Assembly: GCA_905250125.1 (NCBI GenBank)
Contig: CAJNOL010000883.1
Span: forward strand, 1 to 64,000
Origin: Rotaria sordida
Lineage: Eukaryota; Rotifera; Eurotatoria; Philodinida; Philodinidae
Length of the DNA: 64,000 nt
Reading direction: 5' to 3'
The notes under the pieces were generated by a model, which ran no database searches, was not told where the DNA came from, and worked only from the letters and a program-made list of their open reading frames with translations. How positions within the stretch are numbered: the first letter of the stretch is position 1; every line of letters begins with the position of its first letter. Both the position numbers and the translations under genes were made by a program. Positions 1 to 12,563 of the stretch are shown piece after piece.

Positions 1-496
1 CTGTCGTATGACTTACAAGGGAATATATTTGAGTGTTCCCCTGAGAATGAGTTCTTATTCATTCTCTCCTGTAGGGACCTTGGCGAATATCATTAATATC
101 AATATCTTAGATATTTTTGTTGATGTCTGAAAAAATAAAGAAAAGCAAACTTTTTCGTTTTCTAAGATACTACAGGTATGAGTTGTGTGTCATTTTTTCA
201 TTTTCATAAAAGTAGTAACAATGATGAGTTTTTTTCATAAAACATTACAGAGAATGAACAAGATACAATATAGAAAATGTGGCTTTTTCTGTCACAAGTA
301 AAAGTATCATACATGTGTTTCTCAACTAAGTATCTATCTGAATTATTAGTTGTTATGCTGACAATTCAATGGAAATAATTAAAAATTTTATTTCAAAACA
401 AATTTAGCCAAAACAATGCATACAATAGATCAACTAAATGAACTAAAAATGTTTATGATCGGCAACAAAGCGTGATAAGAACAGAACTTTATCACA

Positions 497-2230
497 TTAG
501 CTACAGGATATAAAGCTTACTTCGTCGCAACCAGTAACAGAACAGCTATCTATTCCAAAAGAGAAGCCAGTATCACGAACACTTTGAAGTTGTCCAGGTT
601 TTTGTTTGGTACATCCATTGAAGTACCATGCAGACTTGATCATCAAAGAAAATCGATCAGAACAGAATTGATTATGAATTAGAGAATTTAGTTTCGAAAT
701 ATTATCTCTCGATCTCAAGTCAATTTTCAGTTAATCGATTGCTACACGATCACAACACCTTTGATAGAGACATTTCTATTATCTGAAGAAGTATTTATCA
801 TGGGGCTAGATATTAGCTGTTGTTCTAGATGATATTTGTAAAAGTTCACATTGAATGTGTTAGCTCATACACGACGAGCTTATATTTATTTTATTTAACT
901 TCGCACGGTATACATACACTCTCTAACTGAGAAATGTCCTTAACATGTTGGACGTATATATACATTACACACAATTCCAGGTAGAAAAGAGAAGAAAGAT
1001 CATGATATCAGTAACAATGATCGAATGAAGAAAAGAAATAAAAGAAACACATCGAGAGGAATGAGATAAATCATCACTAACAGAATGTTTTTGTTGAATG
1101 CTTCATCAAAATTTGCGAGATTAGTATGCCCTGATCATGAATCCAGAAATAATAGGCAAATTTCTTGAATAGATGGTCGCAAAACTTTTTGTGCTTAACA
1201 TTTAACATGAGATTTCGTTAGTTTTCCCGATTTACTACAGATGACGTGAATATTTTGTGCTTTAAAAATTGTCTGTGATACTCGTGGACCTATAATCTTC
1301 TTGATGGTTCCTATAAACATATAAACAGTGGTCCTACAATTTTATCATTCATGCTTAACATGGGCATAATTGTATGTGAACCCGTAAGAGCCCTTTGTGA
1401 AATGATCGGACTCAAAGTTGTTGTTTTCATCCGAGAAAGAAAGAGTACGTGTCGATGATACCTCATATTCGAAAGCACTTTGGTTAGCATTCAGAACATG
1501 TATAGTTTTAAATTGAGAAATTGCTTGTTCGGCTTTTTTGAGTAATATTTTTTCTTCATTGATAATTTGTTCTCTATTATCAACATGATTTTTCGTGACG
1601 AGTTTGGTCACTTTTCTTGATGTAATATGATGCCGATGTTTGAAGTTAAGTAGCCAAAAATAAGATACAACAAAGTTGAGCAAATTCAACTCTCGTGCTT
1701 CTCTGATTGCAAGTCGTTTTAAATCTCAATCATCAATTGGTAAACATTTGCATTGTGCCGGGTTAAATTCATTTAAAACAAATTGATCAAGTTATTCTAA
1801 TTTTTGTCACTTGGTTCTTTGCTGTCTGACATATTTTCTTATTCTTCTTAATTGTTTTTAATTTTTTGATCTAACGATATCGGCGTTTGACGAATGAACA
1901 CTGGTGAATACTCGCAAACTGCACAAGTTCACGCATGATTTGATAGAAGTAAGACTGGTTATTGACTATGCACGTTTCTTTGTCGTCACTTGATTCAATT
2001 GTATAGGATTCATCAACATAATCATACTCGCCGATTTTTAATGAAATGTTACCTTCAATCATTTCGGATGAAGTTGCGAACAACTACAATACTGGAATGA
2101 GTTTGTCAGGCATTGCATAATCTAGAAGAGATGATTTATCTGGTTTATAATTGGGATACTTTTCCTTTACTAACTCATTAAACAACCATACAACATTAGC
2201 CACGTTGAATGTGATTGTTCTTTACGATAT
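497..2230 (-). pseudogene. decayed pogo/Tigger-type (DDE_1, CENP-B-like) transposase
   Basis: Minus-strand pieces, read from about 2230 down to 497, resemble a pogo/Tigger transposase. An N-terminal acidic piece (2083-1871) is followed by a helix-turn-helix-like stretch near 1700-1600 (FKHRHHITSRKVTKLV) and a motif near 1500-1430 (NANQSAFEYEVSSTRTLSF) typical of the first catalytic Asp region. The second catalytic region lies near 1150 (LLFLDSWSGHTNLANFDEAF), and the C-terminal tail is at 718-497. In-frame stops and frame changes lie between these blocks, and roughly 720-1040 looks like inserted sequence, so it cannot make a full protein. Family assignment rests on the motif order; terminal inverted repeats were not located. 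It is best read as an old, dead copy. Confidence 0.7.
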
Positions 2231-3519
2231 TCTACAATGTTGTGAAATAGATGACCAATTACTAGCTGTTAGTCGGAAAGAAAGGTTTGGGTGTGGGTGG
2301 GTGTGAGTCTTATCTATATGTACTCGCACTCACACTCTTCCTTGATTGAACAAAATGTAATACTACATACTTCGACATTATTGATTACTTGGAAATAATA
2401 GCAAAATTTTGAGAAGTCCTGAAGTAGATTTTCTAGTTAGATTCAACTTGTAGAATCTTTACCAGTACTTCTAAGGAACTAACGATGCAAAAGTTGCGTG
2501 GCGTTCCATTTATTCAGAATTTGATCCTCGAGTTTTGAACTCTTTCATGTTGAGATAACCGTTTGTTTGAAGTTTCGACGTCAAGGACGACTTCTTCGAG
2601 ACGATTTCTTCGAAAATGAGTACACGCTTATTTCCAGTCGCGCTATAGAGGACTGTACTGTAGAATTAACAGATAACAAGAGATCTATCACATGATTCAA
2701 ACGGATGCTGGAATGCAAGACCGAGACGCTGAATAAGAGAAAAAATTGACTATAGCCATATCTTTTCTTCTTCTGTCACAACATCTGTTTAAGCCATCTG
2801 ATAGATCTCGCATCATCTGTTAACTCTACCGTACAGTAAATTACAGCGCGAGATGTAGGTGTGCATAGAGCTACCCTAACCGGTTTCGTCCTTGCTCAAA
2901 GAACTCATCAGAGAACTTAAGTCTCGTTTAGATACAAGTTTTCGAAGCAAAAAATGGATTCGTGTCAAGATTAGGGTTTCATACAGTGGATAATTGATCA
3001 AGTTAGTTGAGAGTGTATATGTTTTGGAATATTGTCATGCCTTTTGTTGAACTGTAAAACGTGGTTGAACGGAGTGGTAATTAACCTAATCCAAAGTTTT
3101 CAATTGAGGATCGTGTGATGATTGATTTAAAAATGCGTCTTTCTCCTATATTAATATGGTGGAAACTCTGAATAAATGGAATTGCTAATATATTTGTCTA
3201 AAAGGGAGGCTCAGTTCTGTTTTTCTTTCTGAATTCTATTCCTATATTATTTTTTAAGCCAAAACTCATGAGAGAATATTTTCATATGATTAATCGTTTT
3301 CCCACAAAATGCTCCTGAATTATGAGGTATCGACCATACTGATTCCGAATGTAACCATAAAAGATTCCTTACGTTTTTAAATGCTAGTTTTATAGAAAAC
3401 CGGTTTTCCAGACTAACAAACATTTTGGAAAAATCCTTGTGAATCTGTTCAGATCATTTGAAGATTTTCGCGATGAAATGTTGACATGTATCTGTTGTAT
3501 GAATCGAAAGGCTATATAT
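2231..3519. other. gene-free stretch with a foldback repeat
   Basis: No coding exon is recognised. The stretch holds a (G/T)GTGGGTGTG-rich tract near 2290-2335 and the foldback listed at 2639-2850. The rest is ordinary AT-rich sequence. Confidence 0.5.
2639..2850. repeat. foldback (MITE-like) inverted repeat
   Basis: The arm at 2639-2712 (cgcgctatagaggactgtac...) is the approximate reverse complement of 2783-2850 (...gtacagtaaattacagcgcg). About 70 bp pair on each side around a loop of about 70 bp. No ORF lies inside. It is probably a non-autonomous element; a target duplication was not identified. Confidence 0.7.
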
Positions 3520-3921
3520 CCCATGTCATATAGAACGGTCCGTAAACGGCCTGAAACGATCCAAAAACGGTGAAAAACGACTGCCGTTACGGCGATCGTT
3601 TACGGTGTGCCGTAAAACGAAGAAATACGGCGAAAAACGATATCCGTTACGATGGTCGTTCACGCACCACCGGAAACAGCTGCCGTTACGACCATCGTTT
3701 TTTTGCCGTTTCACACTTCTTTTCATCGTGTCAACATAAGTACTGTAAAGACATCCTTAGACACCTCCTGATGATTGATGATCGAATAGACACTGCCTAT
3801 TTAAAAAAATGAATGCTATTTCTTTCTATTTGCATTCCTTCTATCGTCTCGTTCAATACTATTTATTTGAATAAATAAATTTATTTTTTTATTTATATTT
3901 TTCTCAATGAAACATTCAACA

Positions 3922-4905
3922 GTAAGTATTTTGTTTAAATAAAAATATTTATTTTTTTTTAGATTAACTTCAACCGAAATACAGTAAGTATTTTATTCCG
4001 ACAAATTCATTTATTTATTTTTATTTAGATTTATTTCAATGAAACATTCAACAGTAAGCGCTCAACTTAAATTAAAAGTATTTGTTTTTTTATTTAGATT
4101 CATCTCGATAAAATATTCAATAGTGAGTATTTTATTTGAATAAATATTTTCTTTTTTTATTTTAGATTAATTTCAATGGAAATATTTAACAGTAAGTATT
4201 TTATTCTAACTAATTTATTTATTTATTTTTATTTAGATTTAGCTCAATGAAATATTGAATAAACCCCCTCCCAGAATAAAATGGCATGCCCTTATACAGT
4301 GTCTTGGCACATCGCTACTTTTTGGATGGCCTTCTATTGGGAGTCAATTTTTGGCCAGTTTTTAATTAAAATCATTTAAAAAATTAATAATTAATTAATA
4401 ACTTTAATTATTGCTTTTTAGGTGTTTTTTGTGAAAAAACTACCATTTTTTGTAAAAACTGTACTATTTATGATAGGAAAGGAAGGATTTCGCAAAAAAA
4501 CATTAGAAAATCGGTTATATTTCCTTAATTATTAATTAATATTTATGAAAATTTCGATAATTTTGGAATATATTAATTAATTAGTACATGGCCTTCTAAT
4601 AGAGCGTTTGAACTTTTGCTCGGACATGGCCTTATACAGGGGGTGGCCTTCTAATATAGGGTGGCCGTCTATTTTGGGGGGGGGCTTTAGTAAGTATTAT
4701 ATCTAAATAAACATATTTATTTTTTTTAATTAGGTTTATTTCGATCAAATATTCAACAGTAAGTATTTTCCATAAGTAAATAATTTTATTTTTTTATTTT
4801 AGGTTTATTTCAATTGGAATACTTAACAGTAAGTATTTTACTGTAACTAATTTATGTATTTTTTTTTATTTAGATTTAATTCAATGAAATATTGCATAGT
4901 GAGTG
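3922..4905 (+). repeat. tandem array of mini-intron-like 70-bp units
   Basis: Donor-like GTAAGT/GTGAGT sites begin at 3922, 3984, 4054, 4123, 4192, 4690, 4759, 4829 and 4899. Acceptors (T-run then TTTAG or similar) end at 3962, 4028, 4097, 4165, 4236, 4733, 4802 and 4873. After removing the nested MITE the donor spacing is 62 bp once and otherwise 69-70 bp. Each unit is a segment of about 26 bp (of the type atttatttcaatgaaatatt) plus an intron-like segment of about 40-45 bp. The pattern is visible only on the plus strand. Whether these sites are used in splicing is unknown. Confidence 0.75.
4262..4687. mobile_element. nested MITE with TA target duplication
   Basis: This 426-bp insertion interrupts one unit of the 70-bp array. 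Its ends are AACCCCCTCCCAGAATAAAA and, on the other strand, AAGCCCCCCCCCAAAATAG. It is flanked by TA on both sides (4260-4261 and 4688-4689), and removing it restores the repeat phase exactly. The motif GGCCTTCTA(A/T)TA recurs near both ends, and the middle is AT-rich with no ORF. TA duplication and short inverted repeats fit a Tc1/mariner-type MITE, but the superfamily is inference. Confidence 0.75.
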
Positions 4906-5182
4906 TTTATTGTAAAATAACAAATTGTCTTTGGGGAAGATGAGGAGAGTGAAAAAAAAACAGTGTAAATAAGAATCTAAACGAGCAAATTCCTTCCCTA
5001 ATGCTAATGACCGTTTCGCATCGGATACGGCCTTAAACGGCGCCGTTTACGTTCCGGGGAAAAACGGCCCTCAATCCGAGCTGACGGAAAACGGTGAAAA
5101 CCGGCGATCGTTTTTCATCGTTTTTTGACCGTTTTAGGCCTTTTAAGACGTCGTTTCAGACGGCCTGAATGATGGACCTGGG

Positions 5183-5650
5183 ATTCTGCATGAAAAATCG
5201 ATTTAAAGCAGAAAAAACTATTGTTTTCTAGGCAACTCTCATATACTCTATAATCTGTACAGATCGAAAAAGAAATTTTTAGCAAACATTTTGGTTCTCT
5301 AGAAAATCAGCATATAATAAAATCTGAAGAGATTCTGTTATGACCATATTTGGAATAAGCATGATCGATAATTACAATCCACTTTTTTTCGATGAGAAAG
5401 TCATTGATCAGTAGAAAACGTTCATTATCCTTTAGTTACATAGATATATTTTTTTTGAATAAGATTTAGAAAAAGTTCTTTTATTTATATTATTATTTGA
5501 AACATTTCGTTGAATCAGATATGACGCATGTTAAGACCCACGACATCTACACTTGATTTGTCCATTCATATGATAATCACTAAGGCCAATAGATACCTAT
5601 TCTAAAACATCTTCTTATCTAAATTTTCGTTTTTTTTTGAAGAAAAAATC
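5183..5650. other. intergenic stretch upstream of MKS1
   Basis: AT-rich sequence with T-runs. No repeat or promoter element stands out. It should include the MKS1 5' UTR and promoter. Confidence 0.4.
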
Positions 5651-8600
5651 ATGTCGAATTTCGATGATAATGATATTCATTGTGGTATATATCGAACAAA
5701 TGATCCAATAAGTAACTTTAAAATTCGGTATGATGAATATTAAATATCAAATTTTATTTAAAAAATTCATTTTTGTTTAGTGTTAAATTAGAACGTTTAA
5801 CATCTAATTCATTACTACCAAGTTTAGAACGACTAAAAATTCGAGAAGATTTATCTCGTTTACTTGGTAATGATGGACAACCTATTGAAAAACCAAAAGC
5901 TAGCAGAACTGAAATAGCACAAGTATTTGATGAAACAAAAAACTCAGAATATGAAGAAGTTGTTATTGGTTGGCAACAAAAACTTTTTAGTCGCGTACTT
6001 ACATACTTTCACATTTGTCCGGTGTTTTTTTTTATTTTAAGTTTTATTTAGTCCGAATTTGAAAAATATGGAAGAAATGTTGGACCACATAGTACAGCAA
6101 TTAAACAAAAATATTTTGATGCGATACAAAAAATGAAGTAAAGATTGAAAAGATTATTAAATAAATCTATTTCTATTTTTTAGAGCTGATAGCAAACAAC
6201 CTGGAAGAATATTTACATATATTGAAAGTGATCCATATGGTTATGAAAGACATGTAAATAATAGATTTAATCCAATTTTATTAATGTTAATATTTGTTTA
6301 AATTTAGCTTGATTATTTCATGACTGACTCACCAAATGAACAACCAAGTCGATTAGCATTAGGAATTGATAATGTTCGTAAGTTATGATTGATGCAAATA
6401 ATCGAATCTAATTATTAATTTAAACAGATGCTTTTCAACAATGATTCGACTTTATATTTGGATTATGTAGGAGATCTTCATAGGATAAGGAAAATTGTAG
6501 AATTGTCCATAGTCCTTCAAATGATGATATGATATCTCTTATATTTATAAGAAAATCTTGTCATTAAAGTATAATCAGAGAGGAGAAAAATACGCAAACC
6601 ATAGATTGCTTGTTTTTTCTTTTAAATATAAATGATTGCAGTGATGCAGAATGTCAAATATTGATACTAAAGAATCCATACGTTTAAAAATTTCTAGAAT
6701 TTTCTTGGGCCTACTCATATATGAAAACTTGTCGTGCAGCTCCTTTTGAGGCTTAAATATGGAACTCACATGTTTCCTTTAGTCTCATTATCCTAATACA
6801 AAATATGTAAAGTAAAAAATGTCTAATCGACTATAGCTTTTTTCAAGGATAATCGATCATCGGAGAAACGATCTGTCTTATTCATTTCTGCATTGTGGAC
6901 AGAGGTTTTCTTTCTTTTAATATTTTATTTGTTTTGTACTTATTCATTCGTTATTTATTTTCTAACAAATAAGCGTTTTGTATACATCTATTATATCTAC
7001 AAAAATTCTCAACGTGCTATTATGTATCTCGATAACCTTAGAAACACTGGCAGTGATGATTACTGAAACCTACAACTTGATCAGTTCATACTTTTAATGT
7101 TGATCATATGAAGATTGTAGCAAATCAAAATATGACAAGCTATCATCTTTGAGATCTTGAATATAATAGGCTAACCTCACTATTTAGAATAGTCAAAAGC
7201 ATATTTCACCTTTGGAATATTCTCGAAACATCTCTACCTCGTTGTTAATGCCATTCAGCGCCTTTTGTTTTCCGTTGCTAAGTAACTATAGAGAATAAGT
7301 CTTATACCTGTTGACCTTAGTTACTATGAAGACATATCCACTGATATTCAATCCCGGTTGCTAAAGCCTATCACAAGCACCTTTGCCAGCGTTGTTATAA
7401 GTGTCAGCGACGTTGAAATCATTGATCTATACTTTCACTGTTACACTTCAACACAGGTTGCTATGAGTTACGAGCAGCCCAAGAAACCTCTCTTCACATC
7501 TTATACTTACTATTTTCCTTCGTCATACTGTGTCACTAATGTAAAAGGTCTACAATTTACAATCGATCAGATCGGATGCCGATACTACTCTTACCGATCA
7601 ACTAGATCGATTTAAATATCTGTTTTAAGAATAATTTTACTTTCTATTTCATTCTTTGTTCTCTAAATATTTTTAATACACCCTCCCTCCAATGTTGATT
7701 ATTTCGGGTCATCACTAATAATATTCAAAAGAAGTATTGTCAGGCTAAAAATACAAACATGAATTTCGTTTTTAAGGTAAACGTCATGTCGTTCAAACAA
7801 ATTTTAAACAAAGGTTTGTTATTTATAATTTTCTATGTTCAATTAATTTATAAAATATCTCTTCAGTAATAAACAATATTTACACAAAACGAATCTTATT
7901 AATCAAAAACCAACATTTGATATTATTCGAACAAATCATTTCACTTCTCTACCATATCAAACAATGTATTTAATGGCTGATTTAAGTCAAACAATTAATA
8001 CAACAACTGATGTTTCACAATCAACTGATGAACATGTTTTATGTCGTATAGATGTTTATTCAAATGGTACAATTATATTAGAACCAGATTTTAATAATGG
8101 TAAATTGGCTTATTTGGTTGAAACAGGAAAAATCGATAGGGCATTTTATCAGTATTACTTAGAACATGCATCAATATCAATAACTAATGATTATCTTATT
8201 AAAGAAAGAAGATTAATGAATGAAATTTGTACAAGACAACAAATATATCTATCAAATATTGTTGGAAATGAATTTGATATAGTAAAATTGAAAAATGAAA
8301 TCAATTTTAAATGGTTAATTTTATTTTGTTTTATTTAATTTTAGCCACCACCAACTGTTCTTAAATTAAATGTATTTGGTGAAATTATTAGTGGAAAAAA
8401 TTTCGATTTTGATAATACTTATGTTTATTATTGTTTAGATTTAACTAATAGTAAGTTTAAGAACATGTCAAATAAATAGAAGGTTTTTTTTATATTTCAC
8501 AGATTGGTATGTCGAATCATCAACGATTTTATCCGGTTATACACATACAGCAAGTGCAACAACGTCCAGTAAATATGTAAGTAAGAAAAAAAAACGATCT

Positions 8601-11600
8601 CACATATGATTAATGATATTTCTTTGAATTAGCAAAAAAAAAAATTATTTAAAAATAAGAACAATTTTTTCAATAGACTTGCTTGAAGTCTGCAGTGTTG
8701 GTATAAATACTAAACCGTGAGTCATCAACACACGGTCTATTCAGACACTGACATGCGTCTTCACTGCAATATTGAGACACTAACTCTATCAAAAGATGCC
8801 CTTTTTGTGGCAGTGTGGTCAGTAAACTAAAACCACACATATCTATTATATCTACAGCAGGTCTCAACGCACTACCATATATCCCTATAAGCTTAGAAAC
8901 ATTGGTATTAATTGTATTACAAAGTTATAACTTGATCATTTCACTCTCTTTTATGTTGATTATATGATGCCTGTCGCGAATCAATGTATCGCTATCAATC
9001 ATCCTTGATGTCTTGAATATAAATTTTTTTACTGCGCAAAAATTAAAATTTAGAACATTCACAAACGTATTCCAGTCATTCAGATGTCGACGAAGGGTTT
9101 GGAATGTTCTATAATACTCTAAGTCTTGTTATTAATGTCGTTCAGCGCCTTTCCTCGTTTTCTGAGGAACTCGGAAACTAATGAGAGAAAAATAATTGCT
9201 GTCAATCAAGGAATTACATAACTTATACACTTCTGAAATAGTATTATTTCGTTAATTATATATTTATTTCAAAGAGTGACTGCTCATACCGAGAATAATC
9301 TTATAAAATTGTAAGCAATTCTAGAATATCCCACTTCTAGTACAATGATCAAGTTAAACCATAATGATTCATCAAGAACTAAACTCAATAATCGGATGGC
9401 GAAACTTGTTTTATCATGTACTTAGATTAGATACGAAAGTAATTGGATTCGACTGATCTAATTCATTTATATTCAGATCGTTCATTATTTTCATTGTTGT
9501 ATGAAATCTTGTTTGGAATACAGTCATTCCAATCTAAAAAAAAAGATGATCTTAAACAATGAATAGAACATTTGATTTGATGAAATATTTCACTTCATAT
9601 TGTTCATGTGAACAATATCGAAAAATACTATAATTCAAGAGTTTCAATTAATAAAAAGAGAATTTATTTCTTTAAGGATGATATTGTTTATTATTCGCAT
9701 CCATTCGAATTTGAACTTTGGTATAAACCACCACGTGTTTCAGCTGATCATGGTAAAACTCCAATTTTTTTTCCTTTGGTTTTCATTTTTATTTAATAGA
9801 ACTTCCTCGAATGCCAAAAATTTATTTTCAAATTTCTTCATTGGATTCATGGGGTCGTCATCGAATAGAAGGTTATACATACATTGATATTCCAAGTAGT
9901 CCAGGTTGACAATTCATTATCCGTTTTTGTTTTCCTAAAAATTATTTTATTTTATTTCATAGGATTTTATAATGAACATTTATCATGTTGGAGACCACGT
10001 GGCAATTCAATATATGATGAACTTCGTCGTTTTTATATTGGTGGTTCACCTGAACTTGAAGATATTAGTTATGTTGCTATTCCAAAATTATTTGAAAGTG
10101 AACCAGTAATCTATCTCACTCAAATAGAAGAAAATCTTAATGATTATTTTTTAGAATAATACATTATTAAGTCGTTTTGGTTTTCGTACTGTTTCAACAG
10201 GAGAATTAAATATTCGACTCAATGTTGTTTTTCAATCACAGTATAGAAATTTTTGATTGAAAAATTATATTGATATATTTCTTTTTGAATAGAAGTCTTG
10301 CAAAAGAACACACAAAACAACGTAGTACCCATACTGTCAGTCGTCATGGGTATGTGTTCTTTTCTATATAATTAATTTAAAAGTTTATACTTTTAATTTT
10401 TTTTTTTTGTAGTTTTGATGCATTTATGTCAAATATTAATGATACTCTCTGTATGTAGATGTATTTTATTTGATCTTTATATTGAGTAAATTCATGAATA
10501 TTCATCAACTTTTTTCGAAAAATTTTTGCTCTCAAATTCGTTAGTATTTTGAGAATTTACCATTGCATTAATTAATTTCAAATAGTTATTATTCTAAAAC
10601 ATATACTACCTAGAATCCGTAGGGTTCAACATTTTTGGATCTGCACCCGACAGACTCTAATAATGACGGACAAAAGTTTCGAGCAGTTGTATTTTTAAGT
10701 TTTCTTTTCGATGGTAATAACTAGAAAGAATCTGAGAAAGCATTTGAAAAAGGATTCTCTACTGGAAAGCCAAGTCTGTCCCAAATCAGTTTGCTGGCAT
10801 CTGTGTGAAGCTTTTTAGAAAGGATTCTATTTGATAGAGCAAATCATTCTGAGTAATATGAGATGTATTGGACCTCTTTATGATCTTCATTTATCGAACG
10901 GTGGTTTGAGACTTTCTATAAGTTGAATGCAATTAGATTAAGAAAGCCGAGACATCTCATTTTGCTCAGAATTATTTGCTCAATCAAATAAAACCATTTC
11001 TAAAGAACTTCAAATGTATGTCAGACAACTGATTTTGAAAGGTGTTGGTTTTCCAGATATACTTATCCAAACACTTTTATTGGAAGCTTGGAGCTTTCCA
11101 ATACAAAAATACAATTACTCCAAAAATGATGTCTGCCACTATAATTCGAATTTCTATTTACATTTTTGTCATAGTAAAACAAACACTATGGATAGAATGA
11201 TAATCAAAAAATAAAAGTTTTTCAAGTATATTGTAAGAGAAAAATTCAAAGAAAAGGATGAATATGAATATATATAGCGAGTAATGCAAAGGTTTCTGAA
11301 CAAAATGTTCTTTCATTTGTCGATTGATTACGAGAGTCAACAGAAAATTTAAAGCATTGGATTAGAATGAGAATTCTGTACTATTTTCGGATATATGTTT
11401 GAAATTTTTGTCAATTTCATGGTTCAGAAATTATGAATGAATCTTTGAAGGGTACGAAAATAAAGTCTGAACGGATTTCGGTAGACAAAAAGACTAGTCA
11501 AGATAGAAGTAAAATTTATTTGAAATACTCTAAGAGAAAGAGCAAACACTTCTGAACAAAATAATATTCTAATCATTAGATTTCTACGGCACTTCTATTA

Positions 11601-12563
11601 ATAATAAGATTTTTAATAAAAGATGCACTGACGTCGTTGAAGCTTCTTGATTTCCAAACTAACAAAATCAACTCGATTATTTGTGAAGAATTGCTACGAA
11701 ACTTTCGGTTCTTAGCTCACTTTGTAAAGGACTGTCTCGTTCTTTATGCTATTCAAAGCAATTGATATTCAATAAGGGTATTTTTACTATGAAAGATATA
11801 AATTGTTTAGGTGCTGATCTAAAAATTTTAGAAGATGATGCAATCAAGCAAAAGGCAGTAGCATTAAGATAAATTGGGCGTCTTAATGATGAAAATAAGA
11901 AAGTCGAATAAAATCGATGCAGACTTTTTTTTGTGCCCTTCAAAGATTCACTCATAATTCTTAACCTATGAGTCTCACAAAAATTCTGATTCGCACCACT
12001 TGTTAGATCTATTGCAGTTGATTTTTCAGCTATTGTCGAATTAAAATTAACGATTTCAATAAGTTTTAGTTTTTTTCTTATATCATTAGGACTTAAAAGA
12101 CAGTATAAACAAACATAATGTAAAAGTTTCTATTGTCTATTAATTCATCTTGACATTATCACATTATGAGACATATATGTGAATATCTGATGTTTACAAT
12201 GATTTATTCCAGTTATCTTTTGATTAGTTTTAATAGATTTTAAACAAAATAATAATTTTTCACTCTAAAGATCTTATTGTATCGTATACTTTATTGTTGT
12301 AGTAATTTTTGATCATTCATATCTTTCATTTTGATAAATCAAATATCAATAAATTTTTTATTTTCTTGTTCGAAGAATTGTATTTATAGTGAAAATAAGA
12401 ATATATGATATAAAAAAAAATTTGAATAGTTTATTATTTTTCAATAATTAATTTCGATAATATGATATTTCTATGAACTTTAGATGAATATGACCAAGCA
12501 AAAAAACGTGCATTGGAAGTTCGAGAAAAAACACGTCAAAATTTTCAAATGGAAACACTTTAA
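5651..12563 (+). CDS. MKS1: Meckel syndrome type 1 protein (B9-domain ciliary transition-zone protein)
   Basis: MKS1 is a B9-domain subunit of the tectonic/B9 complex at the ciliary transition zone, needed for ciliogenesis. Sixteen exons keep frame and give 577 aa, close to the 559 aa of the human protein: 5651-5727, 5781-5994, 6052-6137, 6184-6253, 6308-6377, 7777-7813, 7867-8281, 8345-8450, 8503-8576, 9677-9752, 9800-9904, 9963-10105, 10155-10240, 10293-10349, 10413-10450, 12484-12563. Recognition points are YRTNDPISNFKIRVKLER at the N-terminus, EEVVIGWQQKLFS, QTMYLMADL, and the B9 domain from about residue 324 (LKLNVFGEIISGKNFDFDN) to CWRPRGNSIYDELRRFYIGG, then LEDISYVAIP. The start is the first ATG that gives the conserved N-terminus. 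Introns 5, 9 and 15 are 1.1-2.0 kb and hold repeats; the others are about 45-65 bp. Acceptors of exons 6 and 10 are aag rather than the usual yag. Confidence 0.93.
7000..7300. repeat. dispersed repeat, copy in MKS1 intron 5
   Basis: Shares scattered but collinear blocks with 8840-9180 in intron 9. Both copies have tctattatatctac, cttagaaaca, aacttgatca, atgttgat, gtcttgaatata-like and cattcagcgcctt in the same order. It is a decayed transposable element; the type is not recognised. Confidence 0.55.
8840..9180. repeat. dispersed repeat, copy in MKS1 intron 9
   Basis: Partner of the repeat at 7000-7300, in the same orientation. Both sit inside large introns of the same gene, so a single insertion followed by local duplication is possible, as are two independent insertions. 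Confidence 0.55.
10755..11070. repeat. foldback element in MKS1 intron 15
   Basis: The left arm (about 10755-10868, including attctatttgatagagcaaa) pairs with the right arm (about 10950-11070, including tttgctcaatcaaataaaac) over roughly 110 bp at about 75-80 per cent by eye. No coding potential. It lies in the 2.0-kb last intron of MKS1. Confidence 0.65.

Larger units (their letters stand above)
3520..5182 (+). mobile_element. splice-array element 1 (CCCAGG-type termini)
   Basis: The unit starts CCCATGTCATATAGAACGG and ends, read on the other strand, CCCAGGTCCATCATTCAGG; it is flanked on both sides by the dinucleotide AT (3518-3519, 5183-5184). Subterminal blocks (3530-3725 and 5005-5170) are rich in short motifs such as AACGGT, CCGTTT and CGATCGTTT, and are inverted relative to each other. 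For example, GGCCTGAAACGATCCAAAAA on the left corresponds to GGCCTAAAACGGTCAAAAAA on the right. The core (about 3860-4915) is an array of about 70-bp repeats holding alternating splice donors and acceptors, interrupted by a nested MITE at 4262-4687. No transposase ORF is present, so it is probably non-autonomous. I do not recognise the superfamily. Confidence 0.7.

Noticed and set aside
2290-2335. GTGTGGGTGGGTGTG tract as possible telomeric repeat
   Set aside because: Only a short imperfect tract, not a regular array, and in the middle of ordinary sequence.
3526-3812. Opposed open frames at the left end of element 1
   Set aside because: They arise from the palindromic CCGTTT/AACGG motifs and have no protein-like character.
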